Origin: an uncultured Collinsella sp.
GTDB lineage: Bacteria > Actinomycetota > Coriobacteriia > Coriobacteriales > Coriobacteriaceae
DNA: 64,000 nt
Assembly (NCBI GenBank): GCA_900541645.1
Contig: UQKQ01000009.1
Span: 41,171 to 105,170, forward strand
Direction of reading: 5' to 3'
Shown piece after piece: positions 1-8,153 of the stretch (position 1 is the stretch's first letter; each line of letters begins with the position of its first letter). Both the position numbers and the translations under genes were made by a program. The notes under the pieces are model-generated. The model did no database searches, was not told the DNA's origin, and saw only the letters and a list, made by a program, of their open reading frames with translations.

Positions 1-32
1 TTATCGCCGTCTACAGCGTGGTGGTTTGTCAT
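1..32 (-). CDS. N-terminal fragment of a minus-strand protein (truncated by window edge)
   Basis: On the minus strand an ATG at 32-30 is preceded by GGAGAAG at a normal ribosome-binding distance. The frame stays open to the window edge, giving MTNHHAVDGD. Only ten codons are visible, so no function can be assigned. The start context is the only support. Confidence 0.4.
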   Translation of the reverse strand, partial: MTNHHAVDGD

Positions 33-349
33 AGCTTCTCCAATCGGTTGATGTTCGTGCTGTTTGTTGATGTGTTGGTTGTCGTGAGTGATGTGCTTGC
101 CGTGGGTGATGTGCTGACGTTGGGGTGCTATGCGGTTTTCAATGAGCCCGTGAGGCAGTTGCTGCAGGGGCGGGATGGAACGGCCCATGCAAGGCGGAAG
201 GCATCGTGCTCAAAATCGAGACAGCAATGCCCTGGGTGCCTCACATGTGGCAGTTACCTCATTAAGTTGTCATTGCGTTTGGGGTTGTACTTTGCCGATC
301 TTCCTTCTCTTACACGCTAAAACTCAAACTTCATATGCTCGATCTACTT

Positions 350-371
350 AAAACCGCAACGGCGGTCTTTT
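350..371. terminator. Terminator-like hairpin, bidirectional
   Basis: AAAACCGC, loop AACG, then GCGGTCTTTT forms a short GC stem flanked by A and T runs, so it could act on either strand. The gene it serves is not clear, because the only upstream coding sequence is a partial minus-strand gene. Confidence 0.45.
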
Positions 372-459
372 ATCAACTTATATGTCGGAACGCGTCTTTG
401 CAAGTACTTTTTTGCGTTTGTTTCAAATGGGGTGGTTTTGCAACCGTCATACGCGCGCT

Positions 460-488
460 TTGCGAACGTGCCCCGGCTCGGATAAGAT
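460..488 (+). promoter_or_regulatory. Sigma-70-type promoter for the HAD phosphatase gene
   Basis: TTGCGA at 460-465 and TAAGAT at 483-488 are separated by 17 bp, each close to consensus. They lie about 35 bp upstream of the HAD start codon. Confidence 0.55.
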
Positions 489-521
489 AGTGCGCGATAA
501 AAACGATGCAAGGAGGCACAT

Positions 522-1364
522 ATGGCAATTAAAGCCATCGCAATGGATATCGACGGTACGCTTACCAACGATCAGAAGGTGATCAGCCCGCGTACGCGCG
601 AGAAGCTGCTCGCGGCGCAGGAGTCGGGCATTAAGCTCATCTTGGCTTCGGGCCGTCCCGCATGGGGGCTGCACGCCTTGGCGCAGGAGCTCGATCTTCA
701 AAACCATGACGGTCTGCTAGTTGCTTTCAATGGCGCGCATGTGGTCGACGCTCAGACCGATGAGGTCCTTTTTGACCAGGCCATGCCGGCTGACGAACTG
801 CACCGTCTGATTGATCACCTGCGTAATTTTGACGTGATCCCTATGATTTCGCTCGGTCGCGATTTGCACGTCGAGGACTCGTACCATTGCATGATCACGC
901 TGCCTGACGGCTCGCAGAAGAATATCGTCAAGTATGAGCGCGACGCGTGCGATCTTAAGATCCGCGAGGTGGAGAGCCTGCATGAGGTCGCTGATGCTTA
1001 TCCCGTGGACAAGCTACTCACTGCGGGCGACCCGGCATACCTGCAGGCGCATTACGAGGAGATGTATGCGCCCTTTAAGCAGACGCTTTCGGGCATGTTT
1101 ACGGCCGACTGGTACTTTGAGTACATGGCGCCCGGTATCGACAAGGCCTGCGCGCTCGAGGGTGCCCTGCCCAAGCTCGGCATCGATGCCAGCGAGGTCG
1201 TATCGTTTGGCGACGGCCAGAACGACAAGTCCATGATTGAGTGGGCCGGCACCGGTGTTGCCATGGGCAACGCCGTCGATGAGGTTAAGGCTGTAGCCCA
1301 GATGGTGACCGCCAATAACAACGAAGATGGCATTGCGGTGGCACTGGATAAGCTACTGGGCTAG
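522..1364 (+). CDS. Cof-type HAD-superfamily hydrolase
   Basis: This is a 280-residue protein, the usual size for class IIB (Cof/YidA-like) HAD phosphatases, which dephosphorylate sugar phosphates and related small molecules in the cytoplasm. HAD motif I is DIDGTL near residues 9-14, with the nucleophile and acid/base aspartates intact. Motif II is the LASGRP segment near 41-46. Motif IV is GDGQND near residue 230. A large cap domain lies between motifs II and III. The start is the ATG 8 bp after AGGAGG. It is expressed from its own promoter and followed by a second HAD gene after a terminator. The substrate cannot be read from the sequence. Confidence 0.9.
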   Translation: MAIKAIAMDIDGTLTNDQKVISPRTREKLLAAQESGIKLILASGRPAWGLHALAQELDLQNHDGLLVAFNGAHVVDAQTDEVLFDQAMPADELHRLIDHLRNFDVIPMISLGRDLHVEDSYHCMITLPDGSQKNIVKYERDACDLKIREVESLHEVADAYPVDKLLTAGDPAYLQAHYEEMYAPFKQTLSGMFTADWYFEYMAPGIDKACALEGALPKLGIDASEVVSFGDGQNDKSMIEWAGTGVAMGNAVDEVKAVAQMVTANNNEDGIAVALDKLLG

Positions 1365-1386
1365 AATCGCCGATAATGCATGGTTC

Positions 1387-1412
1387 GGGCGCCTGCTTAC
1401 AGGCGCCCTTTT
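1387..1412 (+). terminator. Intrinsic terminator after the Cof-type HAD gene
   Basis: A perfect 9-bp stem (GGGCGCCTG and CAGGCGCCC) with a 4-nt loop is followed by TTTT. It ends just before the ribosome binding site of the next gene, so it could also limit read-through into it. Confidence 0.75.
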
Positions 1413-1427
1413 GTTAGGGAGGGTGCC

Positions 1428-2087
1428 GTGTCCGCATTTCCGTTCGACGCCGTTATCTTTGACATGGACGGCGTCATTGTCGATACCGAGTATTACTACC
1501 TGGGCGAGACCGCCGCGTTTGCCAAGGAGCTTGGGCTTAACTTGACTCAAGAGGAGTTGAATGGGCAAGTCGGTACCTCGCATCAGTTCTTCCTGCGTAT
1601 GCTGGTCGATTGGTTTGAGCGCGCCGGTAAGGGGCATTTTACTGGCGAGGAAGCGTTGGCCCGTTGGGACGAATGGGCGCATAAGCGTCCGCGCGACTAT
1701 CAGGCTTTGATTAACCCAGGCGCCGTGGATACGATTCGAGAGCTGCCGCGCCGCGGCGTTCGCGTGGCGCTTGCCAGCTCGTCTCCCATGGATAGCATCG
1801 AGGAAGTGCTCAACGCATGCGGGCTGTCGGATGCCTTTGAGTATGTGGTGAGCGGCGAGCAGTTTAAGGAGAGCAAGCCCGAGCCCGACATCTACCTGCA
1901 TGCGCTGGACCTGCTGGGGCTGCCCGCGAATCGCTGCTGCTGCGTTGAGGATTCGGTGCCTGGCATCACTGCCGGCAAGCGAGCCGGCCTGACGGTCATT
2001 GCCAAGCGCGAGGAGCGCTTTGGCTTTAGCCAAGATGCCGCGGACAAGATTATCGACCAGCTGCCGGAGCTGCTCACGCTTTCTTAG
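1428..2087 (+). CDS. HAD hydrolase, beta-phosphoglucomutase/phosphatase type
   Basis: This 219-residue protein has the class I HAD (DhaK/PGMB-like) layout. Motif I DMDGVIVDTE lies near residues 9-18, a helical cap follows, then ASSSPM (motif II), KPEPD with the conserved lysine (motif III) and VEDSVPG (motif IV). Members are phosphatases or phosphoglucomutases acting on sugar phosphates. I chose the GTG at 1428 because AGGGAGGG sits just upstream and the family motif then falls at the expected distance; an upstream in-frame start at 1380 would cross the terminator hairpin. Phosphatase is more likely than mutase, but the sequence does not settle it. Confidence 0.85.
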   Translation: MSAFPFDAVIFDMDGVIVDTEYYYLGETAAFAKELGLNLTQEELNGQVGTSHQFFLRMLVDWFERAGKGHFTGEEALARWDEWAHKRPRDYQALINPGAVDTIRELPRRGVRVALASSSPMDSIEEVLNACGLSDAFEYVVSGEQFKESKPEPDIYLHALDLLGLPANRCCCVEDSVPGITAGKRAGLTVIAKREERFGFSQDAADKIIDQLPELLTLS

Positions 2088-2138
2088 GAGCGCGGTAGTT
2101 GCGCGTTTTTCGGGTCTGATGAGTAAATACCCGACATT

Positions 2139-2167
2139 TTGGTGCGGCAGCAAGCATACTTTATGCT
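2139..2167 (+). promoter_or_regulatory. Candidate promoter of the GntR regulator gene
   Basis: TTGGTG at 2139-2144 and TATGCT at 2162-2167 are 17 bp apart. The hairpin at 2171-2207 starts four bases later, so a transcript from here would begin with it. Confidence 0.45.
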
Positions 2168-2170
2168 AAT

Positions 2171-2210
2171 GCGGGCTTAAGGGCTTGTTGAATGCCCTTG
2201 AGCCCGCTTT
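2171..2210 (+). terminator. Terminator-like hairpin in front of the GntR gene
   Basis: A 14-bp stem with one G-T wobble (2171-2184 with 2194-2207) has a 9-nt loop and is followed by TTTA. It either terminates the HAD gene upstream or forms a leader structure of the GntR transcript. Confidence 0.55.
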
Positions 2211-2237
2211 AGACTTAATTGTGCTGGGAGAGGGTAT

Positions 2238-2981
2238 ATGCCACCGACTGAAGGGCCAACTGACGGTAAAGCAGCGATACCGCTGTACCAACAGGTTATC
2301 GATATCATCAAAAACGAAATCAACTCCGGTGCCTACAAGGCAGGGGCGCGGATACCCAACGAATTCGAATTGGCTGAGAGCTATAAAGTTGGCCGCGTTA
2401 CCGTGCGACGCGCCATTGAGGAGCTCGTCCAGCAGGGCTATCTAACGAAGCGACAGGGGAAAGGCACGTTTGTCAATGCCCCCAAGCTCAAGCGCAAGAT
2501 TCGCCAGAAGGATGACGTCCAGAGTTTTTCGGACGCATGCCGCGTTAACGGAATGGAACCGGGGGCGCGTGTCATTTCGAGAAAGATACTGCCGGCGGAT
2601 TCCACCGAAGCACAGTTCTTTGGTGTTCCCGTTGGAACTGACTTGATTTGCGTTGAGCGCGTGCGTGCTGCCGATGGCGTCCCTGTCATGCTCGAGAACA
2701 ACATATACGTTTACGAGGACAACGCCTATCTATCAACGGCACCTCTATCTAACCAATCCATTTTTGAGTTCGTGCGCAACCGGACGGGCCGCACGCCCGC
2801 GTTTACCGACCCGTGCACACTCGAGATCGCGTGCGCGTCGCCCGAGGTCGCTCGACTGTTGGCAGTTCCCGTTGGCGAACCCTTGTTTTATATGGAAGCC
2901 TTCTTTTTCGATGAGCAGCGGCGGCCGTTTATCATCGGTCGTCAGCGGATCGTTGGGTCTCGCTACGTCTTTGACATCTAG
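2238..2981 (+). CDS. GntR/HutC-family transcriptional regulator (FrlR-like position)
   Basis: This 247-residue protein has a GntR winged helix at about residues 14-80, with the typical RIPNEFELAESYKVGRVTVR recognition region and a wing ending QGKGTF. A UTRA effector-binding domain follows at about 95-245. HutC-type regulators of this layout usually repress the adjacent catabolic operon and are released by a sugar phosphate or a related metabolite. Here the ten-gene Amadori-type operon starts 218 bp downstream on the same strand, as frlR accompanies the frl genes in E. coli. The ATG follows GGGAGAGGG. The ligand is inferred only from the context. Confidence 0.85.
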   Translation: MPPTEGPTDGKAAIPLYQQVIDIIKNEINSGAYKAGARIPNEFELAESYKVGRVTVRRAIEELVQQGYLTKRQGKGTFVNAPKLKRKIRQKDDVQSFSDACRVNGMEPGARVISRKILPADSTEAQFFGVPVGTDLICVERVRAADGVPVMLENNIYVYEDNAYLSTAPLSNQSIFEFVRNRTGRTPAFTDPCTLEIACASPEVARLLAVPVGEPLFYMEAFFFDEQRRPFIIGRQRIVGSRYVFDI

Positions 2982-2991
2982 GACATTGCGA

Positions 2992-3031
2992 ATGGAGACG
3001 CCCGGTTGATCATCTCACCGGGCGTCTCCAT
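2992..3031. repeat. Perfect 15-bp dyad between regulator and operon
   Basis: Arms ATGGAGACGCCCGGT (2992-3006) and ACCGGGCGTCTCCAT (3017-3031) flank a 10-nt centre. There is no T tract, so it may be a terminator that does not need one, a bidirectional block, or an operator. Confidence 0.6.
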
Positions 3032-3091
3032 ACCGTTCACGGCGCGAACGCAACCGTTCAACCGCGTCGCGGCAATCAGTTTGAAATTATC

Positions 3092-3139
3092 TTGATGATG
3101 GGAAAAGCTGCTGGTAATCTATGGAACGTCATAGAACGT
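3092..3139 (+). promoter_or_regulatory. Promoter and candidate operator of the sugar-amine operon
   Basis: TTGATG (3092-3097) and TAATCT (3115-3120) are 17 bp apart. Two GAACGT copies follow at 3124-3129 and 3134-3139, one helical turn apart. Related half-sites CGTTC/GAACG occur at 3034-3038, 3046-3050 and 3055-3059. This spacing suits a GntR repressor, but binding is inferred. Confidence 0.4.
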
Positions 3140-3199
3140 TTGCCTTGCGCAGGCGTTGAAGCGAGATGCGATGCAGTCTCGAGTTCTTTGGAGGTATCT

Positions 3200-4663
3200 A
3201 TGTCAGATACGAAGGCGAAGAAGACAAACAGACGTTTTAAGTTCAAATTACCGCATGTCTATACGATCATGTTCTTGCTGATCGTTGTCTTTGCGGTCCT
3301 GACTTGGATCGTTCCCTCTGGTCAGTATCAGCGCAAGACGATTTCGACAGCGGCGGGCGAGCGTGAAGTCGCCGTTGCTGGAACCTATGAACAGGTCGAT
3401 AAGAACTACACCGATTCCGAGACCGGCGAGACCATCAATCTGGGCCAGGATATCTTTGCGGTCCTGCAAGCGCCTACTAAGGGCATCCAGGAGGCTGCCG
3501 ACGTCGTTGCGTTCGTCTTATTGATTGGCGGATCGTTCGCAGTCATCACCAAGACCAACGCTTTGAATGCCGGCATGAGCCGTGTGATTAAAAAGCTCAA
3601 GAACAAGGACATCCTCATCATTCCCATCACGATGACGTTGCTGTCCATTTGCGGCACTACGTTTGGTATGTCTGAGGAAGCCCTGCCGTTCTATGCCATC
3701 TTCATTCCCATCATGATGGGTATCGGGTATGACTCGATGACGGCGTTTATCATCTGCTTCCTTGGTCCTAACCTGGGATATTGTGCTTCGACCATCGACC
3801 CGTTTAATGTTTTGATCGCCCAAGGCATCATTGGTATCGAGGGCAATCCTCAGCTGTGGCTGCGCGCCGTTTCTTGGGTCATCTTCACTGCCGTTGGTAT
3901 CGCATGGGCCATGCGCTACGCCATGCGTGTCAAGAAAAATCCCGAGTCGTCCATTGTGTACGAGGACGATAAGCTCAAGCGTGTTGAGTTTTCCGTGACC
4001 GATGCCTCCATCGAGGAAGAGTTCACTACCCGTCAGAAGCTCGTGCTTATCGATTTTGCCTGCGGCATGGGCATTATCGTCTGGGGTCTTGTTACCCAGG
4101 GCTGGTACATGAATGAGATTTCCGCCGTGTTCCTTGGTATGGGCTTGCTTGCCGGTATCCTGGGCGGCCTTGACCAGCAGACGATCGCCGAGGAGTTCGT
4201 TAAGGGTCTCGCCGACTTTGCGTACGCTGCCGTCGTTATCGGTATCGCGCGCGGTATTCTGGTCATCGCCGAGGGCGGCATGATCATCGACACCATCCTC
4301 CAGGCGCTCGCTACCGCGCTCGCCGGTGCACCCGCCGCCGTCTACACCACGTTTATGTATGTCGTCCTTGGCCTGCTCTCTTTGCTGGTTCCCTCGAGTT
4401 CTGGCCTGGCGGCGCTCACCATGCCCGTTATGGGCCCCCTGACCGAGCTCATGGGCCTCAATCCCGAGGCGGCCGTCACCGCGCTCCAGTTTGCCAACCA
4501 GACCATCAACACCATCAGCCCCGTGGCGGGTATGACGGTCGCCGGGCTTGCCGTGGCTAAGATTTCGTTTGGCCAATGGTGGAAGACCATTTGGAAGTTC
4601 TTCATCTTCATGGTCGTGTTTGGCTTGGTCATTACTGCCATTTCCGGCATGCTTCCGGCGTAG
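3200..4663 (+). CDS. YfcC-family (DcuC/ArcD-like) membrane transporter
   Basis: This 487-residue polytopic protein has a first membrane segment at about residues 17-37 and many more hydrophobic helices, as in the YfcC/C4-dicarboxylate anaerobic carrier family. Family members move amino acids, dipeptides or dicarboxylates across the cytoplasmic membrane. I set the start at 3200, where the ATG follows TTTGGAGG; a longer open frame from 3092 lacks a ribosome binding site and overlaps the promoter. It is the first gene of the operon and replaces the APC-type carrier FrlA of E. coli, so I infer uptake of a glycated amino acid or a similar amine-linked sugar. Confidence 0.85.
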   Translation: MSDTKAKKTNRRFKFKLPHVYTIMFLLIVVFAVLTWIVPSGQYQRKTISTAAGEREVAVAGTYEQVDKNYTDSETGETINLGQDIFAVLQAPTKGIQEAADVVAFVLLIGGSFAVITKTNALNAGMSRVIKKLKNKDILIIPITMTLLSICGTTFGMSEEALPFYAIFIPIMMGIGYDSMTAFIICFLGPNLGYCASTIDPFNVLIAQGIIGIEGNPQLWLRAVSWVIFTAVGIAWAMRYAMRVKKNPESSIVYEDDKLKRVEFSVTDASIEEEFTTRQKLVLIDFACGMGIIVWGLVTQGWYMNEISAVFLGMGLLAGILGGLDQQTIAEEFVKGLADFAYAAVVIGIARGILVIAEGGMIIDTILQALATALAGAPAAVYTTFMYVVLGLLSLLVPSSSGLAALTMPVMGPLTELMGLNPEAAVTALQFANQTINTISPVAGMTVAGLAVAKISFGQWWKTIWKFFIFMVVFGLVITAISGMLPA

Positions 4664-4672
4664 GTGGTTGTG

Positions 4673-6256
4673 ATGTCTGATCGTTTGACGGTCCTGACGT
4701 CTAAGAGCGTCTTTACCGGTACGGGGGACCTGCCGTTTGAAGGTTTCGTAGCGGTCCGTGGCAATCGAATTGAGGCTGTTGGCGCCAAGTGTGAGGTAGC
4801 TTCGTATTTGACCCAGGCGGACGAGGTAGTTGACCTGGGCGACCGCACCGTCATGCCTGGCCTGATCGATGTGCATACCTTCTATACAGGCTGGGCGCTG
4901 CGGACGTTGGGGCCTGATCTGTCCGGCATCGCTGATGCCAAAGAGGCCGTGTCGCTCTTGCGTGCATGGAAAGAAGATCGTCCGGATTGCGCGGCGGCTT
5001 TTGGCCACAACCTACCCGAAACGTTGACATCGGATGCCGAGAACGCAAATACAGCAGCTGTGTTTGACGAGTGTTTTGGTGATATCCCCGTCGTCTGCTT
5101 TACACCGGGCGCGGATACCTGTGTTCTCAATGCTGCCGCCAGTGCGCGATACGGCTTCACACCCCAGGCGTGCTATGCCGAGAAGATCTGGCGCATGATG
5201 AGCGATTTCCTCGCGCTGCCCGAGGTGCGTGCAGGGTATTCGGACTACATGAGCATGCTTAACGAACGCGGCGTTACCGCCATCAAGGAGATGGCGTTTG
5301 ATGACTACTACGGCTTTGCCGACGAAATGGCTCGCCGTGAGGAATCTGGTGAGCTGACGGTTCGCGTCTCTATGATGTCGCAGCCGGTGGGTGCCGGTGC
5401 AAATCTTGCATATGCCCGCGAGGCGCGAGAGCGCTTCCGGGGACCGTTCGTTCGTTTTTCTGGCTTCAACCGTATGACCGATCGCGGCGTATGGGCGGGG
5501 CTTGCCGAGATGATAGAACCCTATGAGGACTCGGCCGATGCGGGCGCTGCCGGCAAGACGGTCGTCGAGGAGCCAGAGTGGGATCTGATTGAGAACGAGC
5601 TGCGTGCAATTGATGCTGACGGATTCCGATATTCCTTGCATTGCCAGGGCGATGGCGCCGTTCGTCGCACCGTGGCGCTCTATGCCTCGCTGCCTCGAGA
5701 CGAGCATGGACGGATGCTTCGCCGCCATGCGATTACCGATCTCGAGAACTCTGACCCGACCGATCTTGTCGAGTTTGGCAAGTTAGGTGGAATTTGCGAG
5801 GTCTATCCGCAGATTCTGACGCTGGACCGACGCGAGGATTGCCTGTCGATGATGCGTCGACAAATTGGCGAGACGCGACTTTTGCACAGCTGGAATCGCC
5901 GCGGCATGGAAGATTCCGGATGCACAGTGTGCTGTGGAACGGATTTGCCGCTGCTGATTCCGAGCCTGGGCGAGTCAATCTACAGCGCGTGCGGCGGATT
6001 CTTCGCCGACGGACTGCCTGTGAATGAGGTCAACACGCTGACGCTTGTCGAGCTCTTGCGCGCTTGGACTGCCGGGGGCGCGTACGATCTGATGCGCGAA
6101 GACGAGCTGGGTACGCTCGAGGTCGGCAAGCTTGCCGATATCTGCGTGCTCGATCGGGATGTGTTTGACCTCGATTATCGCGACGCACGCGATCTTGCGG
6201 TTGATATGACGATGTCGGACGGACAAATCGTGTTCGATCGAAATAAGGAGGCATAA
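4673..6256 (+). CDS. Amidohydrolase family protein (YtcJ-like)
   Basis: This 527-residue protein starts with a small beta-sandwich half followed by the amidohydrolase TIM barrel. The first metal motif, normally HxH, reads VMPGLIDVHTF around residue 66, so only one histidine of the pair is present. Later parts include LHCQGDGAVRRT near residue 325, CCGTDLP near 422 and the closing strand LGTLEVGKLADI near 485. YtcJ-like enzymes hydrolyse amide or formamide bonds. The ATG at 4673 is 9 bp after the carrier stop and follows AGGTGG; a GTG at 4664 is a possible alternative. In this operon it may trim an acyl or peptide group from the substrate, which is inference. The altered metal motif makes the chemistry uncertain. 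Confidence 0.75.
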   Translation: MSDRLTVLTSKSVFTGTGDLPFEGFVAVRGNRIEAVGAKCEVASYLTQADEVVDLGDRTVMPGLIDVHTFYTGWALRTLGPDLSGIADAKEAVSLLRAWKEDRPDCAAAFGHNLPETLTSDAENANTAAVFDECFGDIPVVCFTPGADTCVLNAAASARYGFTPQACYAEKIWRMMSDFLALPEVRAGYSDYMSMLNERGVTAIKEMAFDDYYGFADEMARREESGELTVRVSMMSQPVGAGANLAYAREARERFRGPFVRFSGFNRMTDRGVWAGLAEMIEPYEDSADAGAAGKTVVEEPEWDLIENELRAIDADGFRYSLHCQGDGAVRRTVALYASLPRDEHGRMLRRHAITDLENSDPTDLVEFGKLGGICEVYPQILTLDRREDCLSMMRRQIGETRLLHSWNRRGMEDSGCTVCCGTDLPLLIPSLGESIYSACGGFFADGLPVNEVNTLTLVELLRAWTAGGAYDLMREDELGTLEVGKLADICVLDRDVFDLDYRDARDLAVDMTMSDGQIVFDRNKEA

Positions 6257-6257
6257 G

Positions 6258-7109
6258 ATGTCTGAATCCAAACCGACGCTGCGCCGCGAGCAGATTGCGG
6301 GCATGAATATCCACTACATCATGTGGTCGCTCGATTACTTCCTTGATGTGCAGCAGCGTTTGGGCTTTGAGTCCATTGAGCTGTGGTGCGCAGAGCCGCA
6401 TGTGACGCTCGACCACACGGGCTACTTTGAGGCTGAGGTCCTGGCGAAAAAGGCTGCAGACCGTGGGCTTAGGTATCGTACTCTGTGCCCCGAGAACGTT
6501 GTCTATCCTTGGCAGTACTGCGCACGCAAACCGCTGCATGAACAGCGCAGCCTGGCGTACTTTAAGCACGGCATTGAGCTTGCCGAGGTACTTGGGTGCG
6601 ACCGTATGTCCGTCAACTCGGGCTGGGGCGACTGGGACGAGGACCGCGAGGAAGCCTGGAAGCGCAGCCGCGAGCACTTGTCCATTCTGGCGGAGTATGC
6701 CGGCGAGCACGGTCTGGTGCTTACGATGGAAAGCCTGCGTCCCGAGGAGAGCAACCTTGTGACGACGGTTTCCGATGCGAAGCGCATGATTGACGAGGTC
6801 GCGAGCCCGTACTTACAGCCCATGGTTGATACAACCGCGATGGGCGTTGCTGGCGAGACGCTCGAGGACTGGTTTGCCACCTTTGGTGATGGGGCAATTC
6901 ACGAGATGCACTTTATCGACGGTGACCCGTATGGCCATCTGGTGTGGGGCGATGGCAAGCACGATATGGACGCCTTCGTTGCCACACTCAACGCCCATGG
7001 TTTCGACGGCATGCTGGGCCAGGAGATCACGGACGGTCGTTACTACGATGACCCGGCGGCGGCAGATGCCAAGAACATGGCCGCATTCGAGAAATATCTG
7101 ATTGACTAA
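6258..7109 (+). CDS. TIM-barrel sugar isomerase/epimerase, FrlC-like
   Basis: This 283-residue protein belongs to the xylose-isomerase-like TIM-barrel family. The segments GFESIELWCAEPH, ESLRPEESNLV, MVDTTAM and the late LGQEITDGRYYDDP line up with the equivalent segments of E. coli FrlC, the fructoselysine 3-epimerase. They carry the acidic and histidine metal ligands expected in this fold. FrlC interconverts psicoselysine and fructoselysine in the cytoplasm. The ATG follows AGGAGG and lies one base after the amidohydrolase stop, so the two are cotranscribed. I compared it with FrlC from memory, so a different ketosamine epimerase is possible. Confidence 0.75.
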   Translation: MSESKPTLRREQIAGMNIHYIMWSLDYFLDVQQRLGFESIELWCAEPHVTLDHTGYFEAEVLAKKAADRGLRYRTLCPENVVYPWQYCARKPLHEQRSLAYFKHGIELAEVLGCDRMSVNSGWGDWDEDREEAWKRSREHLSILAEYAGEHGLVLTMESLRPEESNLVTTVSDAKRMIDEVASPYLQPMVDTTAMGVAGETLEDWFATFGDGAIHEMHFIDGDPYGHLVWGDGKHDMDAFVATLNAHGFDGMLGQEITDGRYYDDPAAADAKNMAAFEKYLID

Positions 7110-7170
7110 AACAACTATCGGCCACGCAACCAACGTCATTGATTGCGGCCAAACAAGAAAGGAACTGGAT

Positions 7171-8139
7171 ATGAACGCACACGATCTGATCAAAGAGGCA
7201 ATTGCCGAGAAGGGCAAGTTCGACAGCGTCTACTGGATTGCTTGCGGCGGCTCCATGATCGATTTGATCCCGGCTCATGAGCTTCTGCAGCGCGAGGCAA
7301 CCACCTTCACTTCGTATATCTATACGGCTCGCGAGTTCGATATCATGCGTCCGCGTCGTCTGGGCGAGAAGTCCCTGGTCATCGCTTGTAGCCATAGTGG
7401 CAACACTCCCGAGGTCGTCGAGGGCTGTGAGATTGCCCTTGCTGCCGGCGCTACGGTGATCGCCCAGACCGACAACGCTGGATCTAAGATCGACTCCGGC
7501 AAGTGGACCACGTGGGTCTACCCGTGGGGCGAGGGCGTGCCGCAGGCCGAGGTCCCCGCTGGCATTTCGCTGTCGCTTGCGGCCGAGCTGCTCGATCAGC
7601 AGGAGGGCTACGCCGATCTTGCCGATATGTATGCCGGTATCGCCGAGATGGATAAGATTCTTCCCCCGGCACGTGAGAAGGTAAATGCCGAGCTGGGCGA
7701 TCGCTTTGCCAAGCTTTGTCAGGAGCACGAGTTCTTCTATATTCTGGGCAGTGGTCCCAACTTTAGCCAGACCTACGGTTTCGCTATCTGCTCTCTTATG
7801 GAGATGCAGTGGCAGCACTGCAGCTACATCCACTCTGCCGAGTACTTCCACGGCCCCTTCGAGGCTACTCAGGATGGCGTTTTTTACTTCCTGCAGATGG
7901 GCTCCAGCGAGTGCCGTGCTATGGACGAGCGCGCCCTGGCGTTCCTTAAGACGCATACCGATACGCTGATGGTGCTCGATGCCAAGGAGTACGGTATGGA
8001 AGCCGTGCCGGCGAGCGTCCGTGCCTATCTGGACCCGGTGCTGTTCTACGCCATGAACTGCGAGCTGCGTGCTGCACGCGGCAAGGTGTTTGATCACGAT
8101 CCCGATTTCCGTCGCTATATGGGCGTCGTCGAGTACTAG
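7171..8139 (+). CDS. SIS-domain sugar-phosphate deglycase, FrlB-like
   Basis: This 322-residue protein has two SIS (sugar isomerase) domains, at about 30-160 and 190-310. E. coli FrlB, 340 residues, splits fructoselysine 6-phosphate into lysine and glucose 6-phosphate. Shared traits include CSHSGNTPEVVEG in the first domain, AEYFHGPFE in the second (a Glu and His pair as in FrlB-type active sites) and the C-terminus ending GVVEY, close to the FrlB end. I start at 7171, after AAGGAACTGG. With the neighbouring FrlC- and FrlD-like genes this is the strongest indicator that the operon degrades a phosphorylated Amadori compound. Which amine is released is unknown. Confidence 0.8.
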   Translation: MNAHDLIKEAIAEKGKFDSVYWIACGGSMIDLIPAHELLQREATTFTSYIYTAREFDIMRPRRLGEKSLVIACSHSGNTPEVVEGCEIALAAGATVIAQTDNAGSKIDSGKWTTWVYPWGEGVPQAEVPAGISLSLAAELLDQQEGYADLADMYAGIAEMDKILPPAREKVNAELGDRFAKLCQEHEFFYILGSGPNFSQTYGFAICSLMEMQWQHCSYIHSAEYFHGPFEATQDGVFYFLQMGSSECRAMDERALAFLKTHTDTLMVLDAKEYGMEAVPASVRAYLDPVLFYAMNCELRAARGKVFDHDPDFRRYMGVVEY

Positions 8140-8153
8140 AAGGGACAAAGGCC

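Larger units (their letters stand above)
33..521. other. 489-bp intergenic region, no convincing gene
   Basis: This stretch separates the divergent partial gene at the left edge from the HAD phosphatase. It contains a terminator-like hairpin at 350-371, a 10-bp direct repeat GTGATGTGCT at 88-97 and 106-115, and a promoter at 460-488. A 100-codon open frame at 18-320 (+) has no ribosome binding site, and its hydrophobic start comes from a T-rich run. I do not call it a gene. Confidence 0.5.

Noticed and set aside
18..320. 100-codon open frame on the plus strand at the left edge
   Set aside because: It lacks a ribosome binding site, overlaps the minus-strand partial gene, and its hydrophobic composition reflects a T-rich DNA stretch.
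3518..5008. 496-codon minus-strand frame opposite the YfcC carrier and amidohydrolase
   Set aside because: It is antisense to two well-supported coding regions and has no family resemblance.
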